NCBI GenBank assembly: GCA_022385755.1
Contig: MU278376.1
Span: 118,329-182,328 of the forward strand
Source: Trametopsis cervina
Taxonomy: Eukaryota > Basidiomycota > Agaricomycetes > Polyporales > Irpicaceae
Direction of reading: 5' to 3'
DNA: 64,000 bases
Shown here: positions 45,457 to 56,988 of the stretch, piece by piece
How the letters are laid out: each line of letters opens with the position of its first letter
Position numbering within the stretch: the first letter of the stretch is position 1
Position numbers and translations under genes: made by a program
The notes under the pieces: model-generated
Told to the model about the DNA's origin: nothing
The model's input: only the letters and a program-made list of their open reading frames with translations
Database searches by the model: none

Positions 45457-48400
45457 CTAACGGCAGATTGAAGAAATCGGCGGCTGCGAGTGAGGCGTAG
45501 AATTGTCAGCTTGCGTCGTGACGAATCGATCGTGAGACATACTCTGCTTCCAGACGTTATTGCCCCACCAATCAAGTGTTATTGAGCCATCCCTCGGGAA
45601 CTAAACGCGCGTAAGCCACCACAACGAGAGGCGATAAGGCTTGGGTCGAACTTACTTGCAGTGCAAAGAAGATGAAGAGGACAGAGAATAACGTGCCTAT
45701 AGTATCAAGCCGATCAGGAACGCAGTTTGCGCAGTCCGAGAAGAAAGGCATACCAATATCCAACGCAGCGCTGGTCACATAGTTGAATTTACTCCACCAG
45801 GCGAAGGATTTTCGCCTCACCCAGAACTGGAAGATGAACGAGACAAGTATCCAAGACGAGTAGTTGATGCCTGTCGCCGGGGGAATATAGGTGACGGCGT
45901 TCAATAAGACTGGAGTCGAGATATATGTGTTCCACTTGTTAGGCCGCCTGCGCTGCCACCACCAGAACGGTATGGGGAGTAGAACACCGATCAGGACACA
46001 GTATACTTCTGGATAGTACTGCGAGTCCTTCCCGAATTGACGCGTTGGCCCAATGAGACCCCTGAAACAATGACGCCTGTTACTCACCGAATCACTGGTG
46101 GGAGAGAAGAGGGCTTACCAGATTGCTGACGAGGTGAAATGCACTGAACGGTATGGACAAGTCAAGCTGCTCTTTTGATGCGGCTGACAGATATCGGGGA
46201 CGGAAGAGAATATCCACTCTTTAACGCCGATCTGCAGCACACCCGCGAAGGTGACAGCAATTAGTTGCACTGATAGCGGTTAGTTTATACCAGTAAATCG
46301 GCGACATGGTCGGCAGAGAACGTACCAACAAAACTCGCCCTCGGTGGTACCTTGATATAGTGCCCGAGCTTCAAGTCCTGCACGAAGGATAGCGCAACAA
46401 TCAAGACCTGAATGCTATATCCTTTGAATATCTAGAACGAATGAATCAGCGAAGGGTCTAGACTGATAGGGAAGCACGCGTACCATCGTGGCCAAGGGTT
46501 TGCCGGGAAGCAAGCCGCCGGGAATAGCTTGAGCGAGAAGGTTCAGTGCAATCTATAGTTATCTCAGTTTCGAAAGCAAACTGTAGCGACAGTCGAGGTA
46601 CATACCACTTGTCCGGAGGTGGCGTAAATAAAGCCGGCCGGAAGCATGTATACCAGAGGCAGCAGTATAGCCAAGATCATGCCCCATAACGGAAGGCCAG
46701 TGTGCCAGACCTTTCAAGTATATCCAATCAGTTTCAAGTGTACCGATGAAAGACTTGACACACCTCGTTCGCAACGACCGTAAGACCGAAGGTCGATACG
46801 AATACCGCAACGTACCACCAATCAGGCACCTCAGGGTAGGAACGCATCAGCTTGGCGTGGATATCGTCCTTCTCGACCCGGATCTTCTTTATGGAGCGAA
46901 CGAGCATGGGGCCGTAGTAGAGGCCGGTGTGCACCAGGACGGCCGATGAAAGCATGAACGCAACAAGGTAAGTTATCGCGTATGCGCCGGGAAGGTACAG
47001 AGGAGAATATGCATTGTACGCGTTGAGATCCAAGGTGTTCTTCGGTCCGAGCACTCGAGTTACGTTGTACGCATGTCCAAAGCGATCGTAAGGTCCACTT
47101 GAGAACATTGGGAAATGGGCAAAATGCCACGTCTGCAAGCCACGTCTTTCAGTAATCAGTCATCTCTCAAGTTTATCAAGAACATACGTCGGAGTAATAT
47201 AGTGCGGGCAGAAGGACCCAATAGAACGCCACAAAACCTATGAAGGTTTGGATGCCGGCCCACCACGGTATCATCAATGGATTCGCTATCCATGATATCT
47301 GTGTCCAGTCGAATGTGAACGGCAGAACGCCCATGCCGTTCATGCCGAAGACTTGAGCAAGAGGGATGCTATCCGGTTTTATCCAGCAAACCCACGAGAA
47401 GAACGACAATCCTGTGAACAGATAACCTGAAACGGGGTATTTAGATTGCTGCTGTCTGCATAGTTGGAGGCTCCTTACCTGGCAGGAAGAAAAAGAAGAA
47501 GGCCCCAAGAGTCACATACACGAAGTGGCGGTACCTCGAGATACCTCCTCGGGCCTCGTCTTCCTCGGCATGCAATGTGTTAAGCAATGTGCAAGTGATC
47601 AAGTCAGACGGCCAAATCATACTAGCTGGTCGTACAAGCATTGATCGGCAAAGCCCGGCAAGAGCATACCCAGTTACCTGAGTTGACAGTACCAGGACTA
47701 CGCTGAACCAAAACCCCAGAGACTGCTGGTTATAATCCATTTCCGCGACGACAATGGCGTTGATAGCGTAGGGCGAACCAGATGCAACGTTGGCCATCAT
47801 GTACACGCAGGCATGCTCCTTGATGTTCCATGGCCCAGGGTTGAGAGAGAATTCTCCACCCCCAAGCCACTTGGGGAGGCGGTAGGTGGTGATAGGCAAT
47901 GCATACGCCAAGAATTTGCCCAGCGGGTATGCGGTAAGGGTAATGACGTTCGGATATATTACCGGTGCCGGAGATCGGAAATTGAAGAATATGTTGGCCG
48001 CACTGAGTAGCGAGAGATACACAGTCATTCGGAAGGGAGTGAGTATGAGTATGAGACACAGGAGAGCCAACGTTGGGACGCGACAGAGAAATCATATACT
48101 CAGCAACAGTTTTTAGATAAGCGACTGCACACTCACGCTACTATTGCAAGGAGCAACATGCCTACGAACCACATGCGAATTGTCAGGCACGGCATTTCCG
48201 GGTCGTCGATATTTGATACCGATGCGCGCACTTCTACGTAGGGACTGTCTTCTTCCTCAACCGCGTCAAAGTCGAACTCCATTCTGGAACATCGTTAGCT
48301 CAGTCGCCACCCTTTGAGATCATAGGACGCACTTCATGGAGCCTGCAGCGGAATCTAGGCTAGGGAAACTGGTCACGGAAGATGGGGGACGACTTTTCTG

Positions 48401-48967
48401 CGGATCCTCAGCCTGCTCTTGCTCAATGCGATCCTTCCCGTGAGGCAGAGATATGTGTACCTCTCGAGAGCTGACTGCAGAGCTCAAAACTGATCTTCCA
48501 CCCGTCTGCCCAGATCGTGACTCCGTGGATGGGCCAGCCAACCTTCGCATTCGATAGGGATCGTCTGTAGTCTGAGAATCGGTTGAAGGAGGTGACTCCA
48601 CGGTCGGACTTTGAGGATAAGGATGTCGTGTGTAGAGGGATGAGGGGCCAGCAGCGCTGGTAAAGGGCGCCGTAGCATATCCACCGTGGGGGTCATAGAC
48701 GGGCGGCGGATGCGATAGAAATTGTTGGGTTTGTTGGGTGGGATAGAATGCTGGTGCGGGCCCGTCGGCCGTCGAGGGCGGCCCAAACGCGAAAACATCC
48801 TCCGCCTCCGACTCCTCGTCCTCTTCCTCAATGGATTCCTCTTGTGAGTAGGTGTATTGCTGATGGTGATCATAGACGTCGGGATACTGGGATGCGGTGG
48901 TAGGGCGAGCTGATTGTGCCCGTCCAGACGATGTGACCGGTCTGGAGGAGGTGCCCGGCCTCGCCAT
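45457..48967 (-). CDS. Oligopeptide transporter, OPT family
   Basis: About twelve exons on the minus strand, the outer ones 48333-48967 and 45457-45600; others include 48137-48283, 47479-48002, 47188-47426, 46764-47132, 46606-46710, 46484-46552, 46326-46431, 46119-46269, 45754-46061 and 45656-45696. The total is ~945 aa with phases closed. ATG 48967 (MARPGTSSRPVTSSGRAQSA) precedes a ~210-residue Ser/Pro/Tyr-rich cytosolic extension with acidic and PPPVYDPHG motifs. The OPT core follows: ANIFFNFRSPAPVIYPNVIT, LNPGPWNIKEHACVYMMANV, GYLFTGLSFFSWVCWIKPDS, FPMFSSGPYDRFGHAYNVTR, RSYPEVPDWWYVAVFV, LPLVYMLPAGFIYATSGQV, FVQDLKLGHYIKVPPRASFV and FPRDGSITLDWWGNNVW near the end. NPGPWNIKEH and KLGHYIKVPPR are OPT signatures. 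It should be a proton-coupled peptide/glutathione importer in the plasma membrane. Confidence 0.9.
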
Positions 48968-51569
48968 CTCGAGCAGCCGTACAAGGGGGGTGTCGCTGGC
49001 AACGAGGGGATGCGAGGGGGTGTGGACGGTGCCGGCGACGTGGACGGAGGAGAAAAGGAGGGGGGACGGCAGGGAGATGGCGGGAGGACGTGCGAGGAGA
49101 GGTGTTGTGAGAGCCAGTCGACCTCAGGCACATCACTCACAGGGACACATCACCCATATGCGGCAGACGGCGCTAGGAACAGGCGCGCGGTTCGCCTGGC
49201 CCGGCACTGCGAATCAACCTCCCAACGGTCTCACATTTGCCTACTGGTAAAAGCTAACGATTACTTCAGAGAGACTAGTGGAAAGCTAGACGAAGCTTGT
49301 CGCATGCTATCCACAAAGATTATCTTCAAGCTTACCGTTGGAACGCGCTCCTTCAGCTGACCAAACGCCACCAGTGCGCTGAGATTCACCCTAGGACTCG
49401 GCTGCACAGCCCCCTAGGTTCGTATCCATCTCGTGTATTTCCGTAGCTAAATCCATAAAAACATGTCTCCTAGCTTCCGCCACCAACTTTTTTTCTTGGC
49501 CGCCAGGTACCTTCAAACACGGCTCCCGGCTTCCCACCACTGCCGCCCCGAATCGTCTAGCCGCAGCATGAACGACCCTCGTTTTCCACTTTCCACAAAT
49601 ATACCACGACTGTTCGATTTGTTTTCCCCTTGCCTGTTCGCCTCGAGCGGGGTGGGGACACAGATCGCCCTGGAATGCTCATAATGCGGAGGCAGATCAA
49701 GAAACCCGGTAAATCAGCCTCCTGTGGTGAGCGGTTTTCTCTCGGGTACCTTGCGTTTAAGCCGCTCTGACCCCTTCATTTACGACGCCCCAAGCGATAT
49801 CTACGCGAGTAAATGAACACGACCTGCGTGCTCGCAGCATGTTTACAACGCGGCTGACTCGCAGTCCTGGTGCGTCTGCGATGCCTAATCGAGCATCTCG
49901 CTGATCATATTCCAAAAGTCTCCCTTCATATCGGGAGCACTTTTTATCTGCCGAGGGATCATGTTCATAAATAACGCGGCTTGGTACTGCTATCGGTACG
50001 CAGGCTGTGTCGCCGGCCGTGCATATGATCAGGTAGGGCTTGTCGACGTCACCGACCGTTCCCGGTATGATCTTGTACGCCCGCTCTGTCAGTGTGCGCT
50101 CGCAACAAGCCCATGCCCCCTTCTGGCATCCTATTGACACGCCGTCAACGATACATCACGGTGGTTTTCTCCCGATTGGTACCCTCCGGGGGGACATATT
50201 CTATGCACAGCAGTACGAGAGGTCGGTAACACCAAGAGACCAGTCGGCGTGGTCGATCTCAATGGTTTACACCATTGCAATGCGAATCCGCAGCTCCCTA
50301 GATGAAGCCACCTCGCCGTTTCGATGGTCTTGTGGGAAAGATCAAGCCATTCCCGACTCACGACGCAAAGCCCAGAAGCACTCAGAGTCACCGCTACATT
50401 TGCACTCGTCAAACTTCTAGCGTGCAGAATCTCCGTAGACGATCAGCCTGGACGACCCACGCTCGCGGTCGTGTGAAGACTCGTACTCGACACGGATTAT
50501 TTCGGGTGGGACGATTCCATGTCTTACTGCAGCAACTTCCGGAGGTGTCAGAAACCTGCCCACGGAGTGACTGCGGACGATGGGCGAACATGTCAACCGT
50601 CCGCGCAAGGAAACACGTTTCGGTTGACTCTTTATTGATGCCGCTCCGTTCTGAGTTCCACTCCGCTGTATACATGTCAACTCTGCGATCACGAGTAGAT
50701 CACAATCCTATCAAATCCTCCGTAAACCTGCTTGTCGTGGCTTCCGCTTTTGCCGGATTGCTTCAAAGTCATATTAATATCAGACCAGCAATTCCAATTT
50801 CCTACTTGTACGGTCTCATCACGGTTGCTGCTCGCACTGTTGCATGTGTACGCTTCTACTGTCGTTATCGAGGCCTCTTCGACACTCTTAGCCATATTTA
50901 TATCTCTACGCGTCAATTACTTGAGACCAGTCTCGTGCCCGATATCTGTCAAGCATCGATATCAAGCCATCTTTGTTCTCGGCTTCTGAGGAACTTGACT
51001 ACTTTTCTCGTTCCCGCGGTGGTCGCTCTGGTCATCCATGTATGATCATTATTTTATTACCTGAACGTATTCAGATTCCGTATAGGGAGTCTTAGTACGC
51101 CGCACGCTGCAGCTGGCAAGACTAACCTTCAAAAGCTTGGATTTATGGTACAAACGTTCTCACTTGTACAAGGTACGAAGTGTGGATACGAATAGCTAGC
51201 TATGTACTTGTTATATGGTGGCAGCCCCGTCGTCAGCAAGTGGATAGACAAGTGCAACGTCGAATCCACTACGCCCAGCTGAGGATAGGGCCAATAGTGT
51301 GACCGCCGGAACGCCAGGACCATAAAAGCGAGGAGAAAGAAACAGCCGAAACCATGAGGAGGACGTGAAGGACTTAAAGCAGACGAAAAGAGATGATGAT
51401 GAGAATGACTACAACTACGTAAAGATGATCCAAATGCAAGATGCAACTAGCAAGAGGGAATATGGGAAAACAGAGTAGAGATACATACACCTGAGAGCAT
51501 TGTTGGACAAACAGACTTGACGACGCGATTTAAAGACAGAGGTAGTGCTTTGCAAACGACATATAGCGT
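48968..51569. other. Interval of 2.6 kb without a supported gene
   Basis: Upstream of the OPT gene (-) and downstream of transportin (-). Frames overlapping the OPT 5' end (to 49140) start with GTG or lie in the wrong frame. The longest independent frame is 50302-51045 (+), 247 codons from an ATG, with an Arg-rich first half and a hydrophobic second half. It matches no family I know and has no intron, so I leave it uncalled. No inverted or tandem repeat was found by eye. Confidence 0.4.
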
Positions 51570-54500
51570 TCATACGCCGTATCTCGTTCTTAACTTTTCT
51601 TGGATGACAGGCGGGAAGGTGGCGGTAGTAGCTGCCCATCCAGCAATGTCGTGTTGCTTGAACCCTGTGAGTAGTTGCTGGAACATGGCGTTCAGTTCAG
51701 GCGATGGATTCGTCCATTTCACTATCGCATTGCAGAACCAGAGCAGAGCCTGTAGAATGACAAGGTTTCAGCGATGCCCACATGTATCTCAGAAGCCATT
51801 ACGTACCTTCGCGATTCCTGCGGGATTCGTCTGCACCAGCGTGCACAGCCCACGGAACGCTGAGTCTTTCTCCTCGTTATCTCTGATCTCCTGCAAAGCT
51901 TGACACCATGCCTGGGCAAACTCTGGCAACAGAGGAGCGACAGATTGAGGGTGCATCAAACCGATGCGACCTATTGAGACGGCGGCATTCTCGTGAAGAC
52001 TACGTGGCGCTTTGGGGTGGAGAAGGATCGGAATAAGCCGTGCGATAAGAGACGGGACCCATGTTTGGAACTCTGGGTCATCTGAGCGGAGTGTTAGCGG
52101 ATGAATGAATTTATAGAGCAGACTGAAGATTGAGCGTACCCCGGCCATATCGTAACGCAACCTCTCCAACTGACCATGCGGCGTTATTGCAAGCACTGAC
52201 GAAATCAACTTTAGGCTCAGGGTCGAGCTGTACGATCAATTCTTGCATGATGCCGGGCATGTGGGGTCTCAGAATAGGGAAAGCATTCATAGCAAGGTCG
52301 CCGACCAGGGCGTAAGCTGACTGCCTTACGGGTGCCTGTGGGTGCTTCAGGCATATGGTCAGCAGCTGCAGTAGGTTGGGCTGGCTTCTCGCCACCGCTG
52401 GCTCGAGTGCCATGCCCAGGCCTTGGGTGAGGCCCGACAACAGATCAAGCGCTACAACCAAGAATGAACGGTCAGGCTCGTCCATCTCTGGATTCTGCTG
52501 GAACGCTTGATACTGCAATAGAGATGTGTGCACGATCGCTGCACAACGGTCGAAGATCGGGCCTGCGTAAGGCACGAATGACGGGCCCATTGCGATGGTA
52601 ACGGATGCGAAGCACTTCAGATTGGCGAGTCAATTAAGGGTGAAATCTCAAGCGAAGCTCGAACGCACCTCCAGTAATGGTACAAGATCTTCGTCATCGT
52701 CCTTAAGCTTGGTCCATCTCTTCAATAGTGGCGGCATCAAGATCTCCACAAAGGCCGGGTTTTGTAGGGCCGGTCCCACTGCATCGGCAAGAGTGCCAAC
52801 CGCGTCGTACAAAATCAGCATGTTCTTATGCTGGTATTTGTCGAAAGCGAATACGAGGTTGCGCAGTACGGGCTCCAAATAAGGAGCGAGTTCCGCTCCT
52901 GCATCTTCTTCTAAGGTGGCGAATGCGCTGCAGCCAGCTTCTTGAACTCGCTTGTTATTGTCAAGAACCATGCGCAATAACTACGTCGTCCAAATTCAGA
53001 TTAGAGAAGGAGGACGAGCAAGCTGAAGGGACACATACTCCTTCCAGTGTAGGCACGAAGAACTGGTTCTTGTGTTCTTCGGTTGCTGATTGAGTGCACC
53101 AGCTAGCATATCGACCCAACGTCCAACAAGTGATTGATCGAACAAGAGGCTGGTGAATGCGTTAGTGATGCGGGACCAAACGAGACAACACATGCATACC
53201 CTTGAGTGATTGAGCGTACTAATCAAGTATGGAATCAATGTTGGGAGGTGTGGCTCAATGGCATCGATACATCCTTAGAAGAGAAGAGGAAGGTAAGACA
53301 AGAACGGTGCCTGATAGAGGGTAGCGACGTACCTTCTGCCATTGCGCCGAGAGCTAAGATACCACTTTCCTGTTGCAGCCAATCATCACTCCATAGCTTC
53401 GACTTCAGTGGTTCCAGGAGTTGATTTAGCAAATCGGGACCGAAACGTACAGCCAGCACGTCCAACGCTGCTGCTGCGCACTTCCGGAGGTTCCATTCCG
53501 TAGACATTTCGTCAGCGAATTCGTCATCATCCTCGTCGAAGCCTTCGTCATCCTCGTCTTCCTCATCCTGGAGCTCCTCGCCGTACGCACCGACACGCTT
53601 TGGTCCAGACGTGCCATCGCCGTTCACTTCCTCGCGCTCAAAACCATGGGTCTTGCCTGAATAATGTCGAGGCTTGATGTCGGTCTCTTTGTCGGGGACC
53701 GCAGCGTCCTCCGCGTCGCCTTCAAGCCACAACAGGTCATCTTCGCCATAGACCATGCAATCCAGCAGCACTGGGGCTACACGTCCCAGCAGAGGATGAA
53801 GCCAAGAAGCAAGGTCAGGGTCTTCAGCAAAGGTGAGCCAGAACTCGCAAGCCTCGAGTGCGACGTTTTCGTTCTTGTCCTTCGTCGAGTATAGCATGTA
53901 CTCAGCAACATTCTGCATCTCAGGCATCAATTTCTCCGGGCAAGAAGCGAGAAGGAGGACAAGAGCCTGGCAGACGTGTCGCCGCACTTGAGGATCGTCG
54001 TCTGACGCTCGTTTGAATAGGCAAGCGATGAAGCTGTCTATGTGCGTGAACAGGGCCTGACAATGGATCGGGACGAAGTAGGAGAGACAGGCTATAGCGT
54101 GGGCGCGCATTCTTGACGAAGGGTGTTCAGTGAGCATAAGGAACTTAGGAATCATGTATTCTAGAGGCCAAGTGCCATTAATTTCGACGTCCAGCTTTCT
54201 TGGATAATCTTCGCATGCTTTCTCTAGGACGTTGAATGCAGCCTATATTGTACAAGGACAAGTCAGTTGTGGCGTCACGACGAACCAAGCTGGTAGAGAC
54301 ATGGCAGGAGGTGGGTCTGGCGCAGGCGGATGTGGGAGTATGTGGCTTTGGCTTATGTAAACGTACCTCTTGCTGCTCTGTGAGTGTAGAGTCCAGTGTG
54401 TGTACAAGCTGCTGCAAGCATTCCGGCCAATTTTTGGGCTCCAGTATCCCCAGGAATGAAACTATGTCCTGACCGGCTGCATTTCGGACCATCACCGAGG

Positions 54501-54881
54501 GATCGGTGAACGCTTGAAGTACGGAAGCCTTCACGAAGGTAAGAACCTCAGGTGAAGCTCGGAGTATGAGACGGGCGTTGTTCTTGAGCAGATAGCCAGC
54601 AATGGTGCGTATGCGATCTTCCTCCTGAGGCATCGCAGCGAGGATGTACGCGAGGTACGCAACATAATCTGGTACTCGTGTAAAGCTATTTAGTATCTGT
54701 CAACACATAGCCAACGAGACATATCGGGAGAAGGTAAATGAGAGCGCAGAAATGAAGAGCGAAATGAGCGGCGCACATGAGTGATCGCTGTCTGGACTCC
54801 AGACGTATTCGTGTCGGTAGATTTATGGATCGTTTGCAGGATCTCTTGCAGACCAGCTTCTTGTGGTGTCCATGCGGCCAT
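51570..54881 (-). CDS. KAP104: Transportin (karyopherin beta-2), Kap104-type importin
   Basis: Nine exons on the minus strand: 54777-54881, 54367-54696, 53333-54242, 53200-53273, 53039-53149, 52669-52980, 52140-52614, 51807-52081, 51570-51749; 923 aa, phases closed. ATG 54881 gives [20 protein letters not shown], the usual transportin start. HEAT repeats run throughout, e.g. [75 protein letters not shown] and [17 protein letters not shown] long acidic loop ([20 protein letters not shown]) sits between HEAT repeats, equivalent to the H8 loop that releases cargo on RanGTP binding. Conserved C-terminal blocks include [31 protein letters not shown] and [13 protein letters not shown]. It imports PY-NLS cargoes such as RNA-binding proteins. 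It shares a 276-bp divergent promoter with the lipase gene. Confidence 0.95.
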
Positions 54882-55006
54882 ATCCAGAAGAAAAACGCGT
54901 TGAGAGTCGTGAAGAAGCCACCGACGCGTGTAAAGGATTGTGGTTTGAAGAGTTATTCTGTATGGACCAACTGAAGGGCCGTTTAACTTTGAAAGGCCCA
55001 GTGGCT

Positions 55007-55013
55007 TATATAA
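55007..55013 (+). promoter_or_regulatory. TATA-like box of the lipase gene
   Basis: TATATAA lies 145 nt upstream of the ATG at 55158, within the short spacer (54882-55157) shared with transportin. The distance is long but within the fungal range. Confidence 0.4.
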
Positions 55014-55157
55014 GCATTCCCATATGCGGTATTTGGGCGCCCGTGGTTTGGAGTGAACCACTACTAGTTCTGTGGCTCCGAGTCTTCCACCACGAACTCT
55101 GATCTCTCCTTTACCACCACCTCGACCCCTTGCATGAAACCTACATAGTTGCACAAA

Positions 55158-56685
55158 ATGCGCATCCCAATTTTAGGCCGTATGCACAGCAGGGAATACG
55201 CTGCCATCCTATTTGGTTTCGTGTTCGTTGCACTCGAAACTCTTCTTACATTCGTTATCGCGTTCCTTCCTAAATCCGTCATACAGTGGTTCTATGACCA
55301 GTCGAAATCAATATTTCATCTAATTTTTGGACCTCCAAAGCCCAAGACCACCGAGCGGAAACTCGCAGAGCGAATTCGACGAGCCCGTGACTTCGAGACA
55401 TTATGCGGGATCTTTGGATATACCTTCGAGGAACATGTCATCTTGACTAAAGACGGATATCTGCTGGGACTTCACCGCCTTTCTCGAAAGCTCGGCGAGA
55501 GGCGAACGCGAGTGGGGGCGTCCACCGGAAAGCCAGTGGTGTACTTACATCACGGTTTACTCATGAACTCGGAGGTGTGGATCTGCCTCACATCGCCTCA
55601 ACGGAGCCTTCCATTTGTCCTAGTTGAGATGGGCTTTGACGTGTGGTTAGGCAACAACCGTGGAAATAAATATTCACGGAAATCCATTCACCATGATCCT
55701 AATTCCTCCACCTTTTGGAACTATAGTATGGACGACTTCGCATGGCACGACATCCCAGACTCTATAGAGTACATCCTCGACGTCGCGAAGGAACCGAGTC
55801 TAAGCTACGTTGGTTTCAGTCAAGGGACCGCACAAGCATTCGCTGCCCTCAGCATTCACCCGCAACTGAACGAGCGAATCAACGTCTTTATCGCGCTTGC
55901 GCCTGCTATGCGTCCAGCGGGACTTGCTGCGCCCATTGTGGACGGATTAATGAAGGCGTCGTAAGGATCTATTATAAAGAGCATCTGTTTCAAGCCTCAC
56001 TGATCAATCTTGTAGTCCAGCCTTCCTTTTCCTCTTGTTTGGTCGCAAAGCTATTCTATCCTCAGCCCCGGCCTGGCAGTCTCTGCTTTATCCTCCTGTC
56101 TTTGTTCAAGTGATCGACTCGTCCCTCGGCTGGCTATTCAACTGGCGGGGCAAGAACATTGATTATACGCAGAAATACGCAGCATACGCGCACTTGTACT
56201 CCTTCGCGTCCGTTAAATCTGTCGTACACTGGTTCCAAATCATGCGCAACGGGAAGTTCCAGATGTACGACGACGATGTGCAACAGTTTATCGTCGCCCG
56301 AGGCGGACAGCACCAGCCGTCCGGCGTGTCGTCGTACGCACCCGCCCGGTTTCCTACCAAGAACATCGTCACTCCCATCGTCCTTCTTTACGGAGACTCG
56401 GACTCACTTGTCGACATTGAGCAGATGCTGCACGAATTACCCGAGCACACTACAGCGACACGACTCCACAACTACGAGCATCTCGACATTCTCTGGGGTG
56501 AGAACGTGGACAAGGACGTCATTCCCCGTGTTATAGACTCCCTGCAGAAACACTGCGTCCGCCCAGAGAGGGTCAATGCAACAGCCAAGATCAACGGTAT
56601 ACATAATGACACGATGATGCTCGCAGAGGACGCACGGCCTGACACAGGATACTCTTCTCCCGCGGATGCCGGAAGCGACGCATGA
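55158..56685 (+). CDS. Steryl ester hydrolase-like lipase (Tgl1/Yeh family)
   Basis: Two exons, 55158-55960 and 56016-56685; 490 aa. ATG 55158 (MRIPILGRMHSREY) is the first ATG; the frame opens with TTG upstream. An N-terminal membrane anchor (YAAILFGFVFVALETLLTFV) is followed by the AB-hydrolase lipase start: FETLCGIFGYTFEEHVILTK, DGYLLGLHRL. The oxyanion region is VVYLHHGLLMNSEVW, then GFDVWLGNNRGNKYSRKSIH and FWNYSMDDFAWHDIP. The nucleophile elbow is VGFSQGTAQAFAAL (Ser in GFSQG). The acid is in LLYGDSDSLVD and the histidine in NYEHLDILWG. All these are diagnostic of acid-lipase/steryl-ester hydrolases of yeast lipid droplets and ER. It should release sterols and fatty acids from steryl esters. 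The polar tail is lineage-specific. Confidence 0.9.
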
Positions 56686-56988
56686 ACGGATAGTTCCAGG
56701 GACGTTCATCGCGCCCCCTTCAACCTATTTTACGGTGATAGTCTGTAGTTTATTCTCTGTTACCCCTCCACTTGGATACCTAGTACAGTACCGCGATACA
56801 TACACTATGTTGTTACATCGCAAACCAGCTGCAACATACCACCCTACCATCCATACATGCCAAGAGCCCGAATCACGAGCCAAACCATGAGCCACTATGC
56901 AGATTAGCAAGGAGCATAAAGAGGGTATAGACGTGAACGAATAAGATACCATAAATTGAACGAACGGACGCTACACGACAGCGCGACC
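56686..56988. other. Intergenic between convergent genes, 303 bp
   Basis: 3' flanks of the lipase (+) and SPA2 (-). No feature recognised. Confidence 0.5.

Noticed and set aside
48484..49140. Alternative frame suggesting an earlier OPT start (SDVPEVDWLSQH)
   Set aside because: Starts with GTG and is out of frame with the OPT exon; no splice could join it convincingly.
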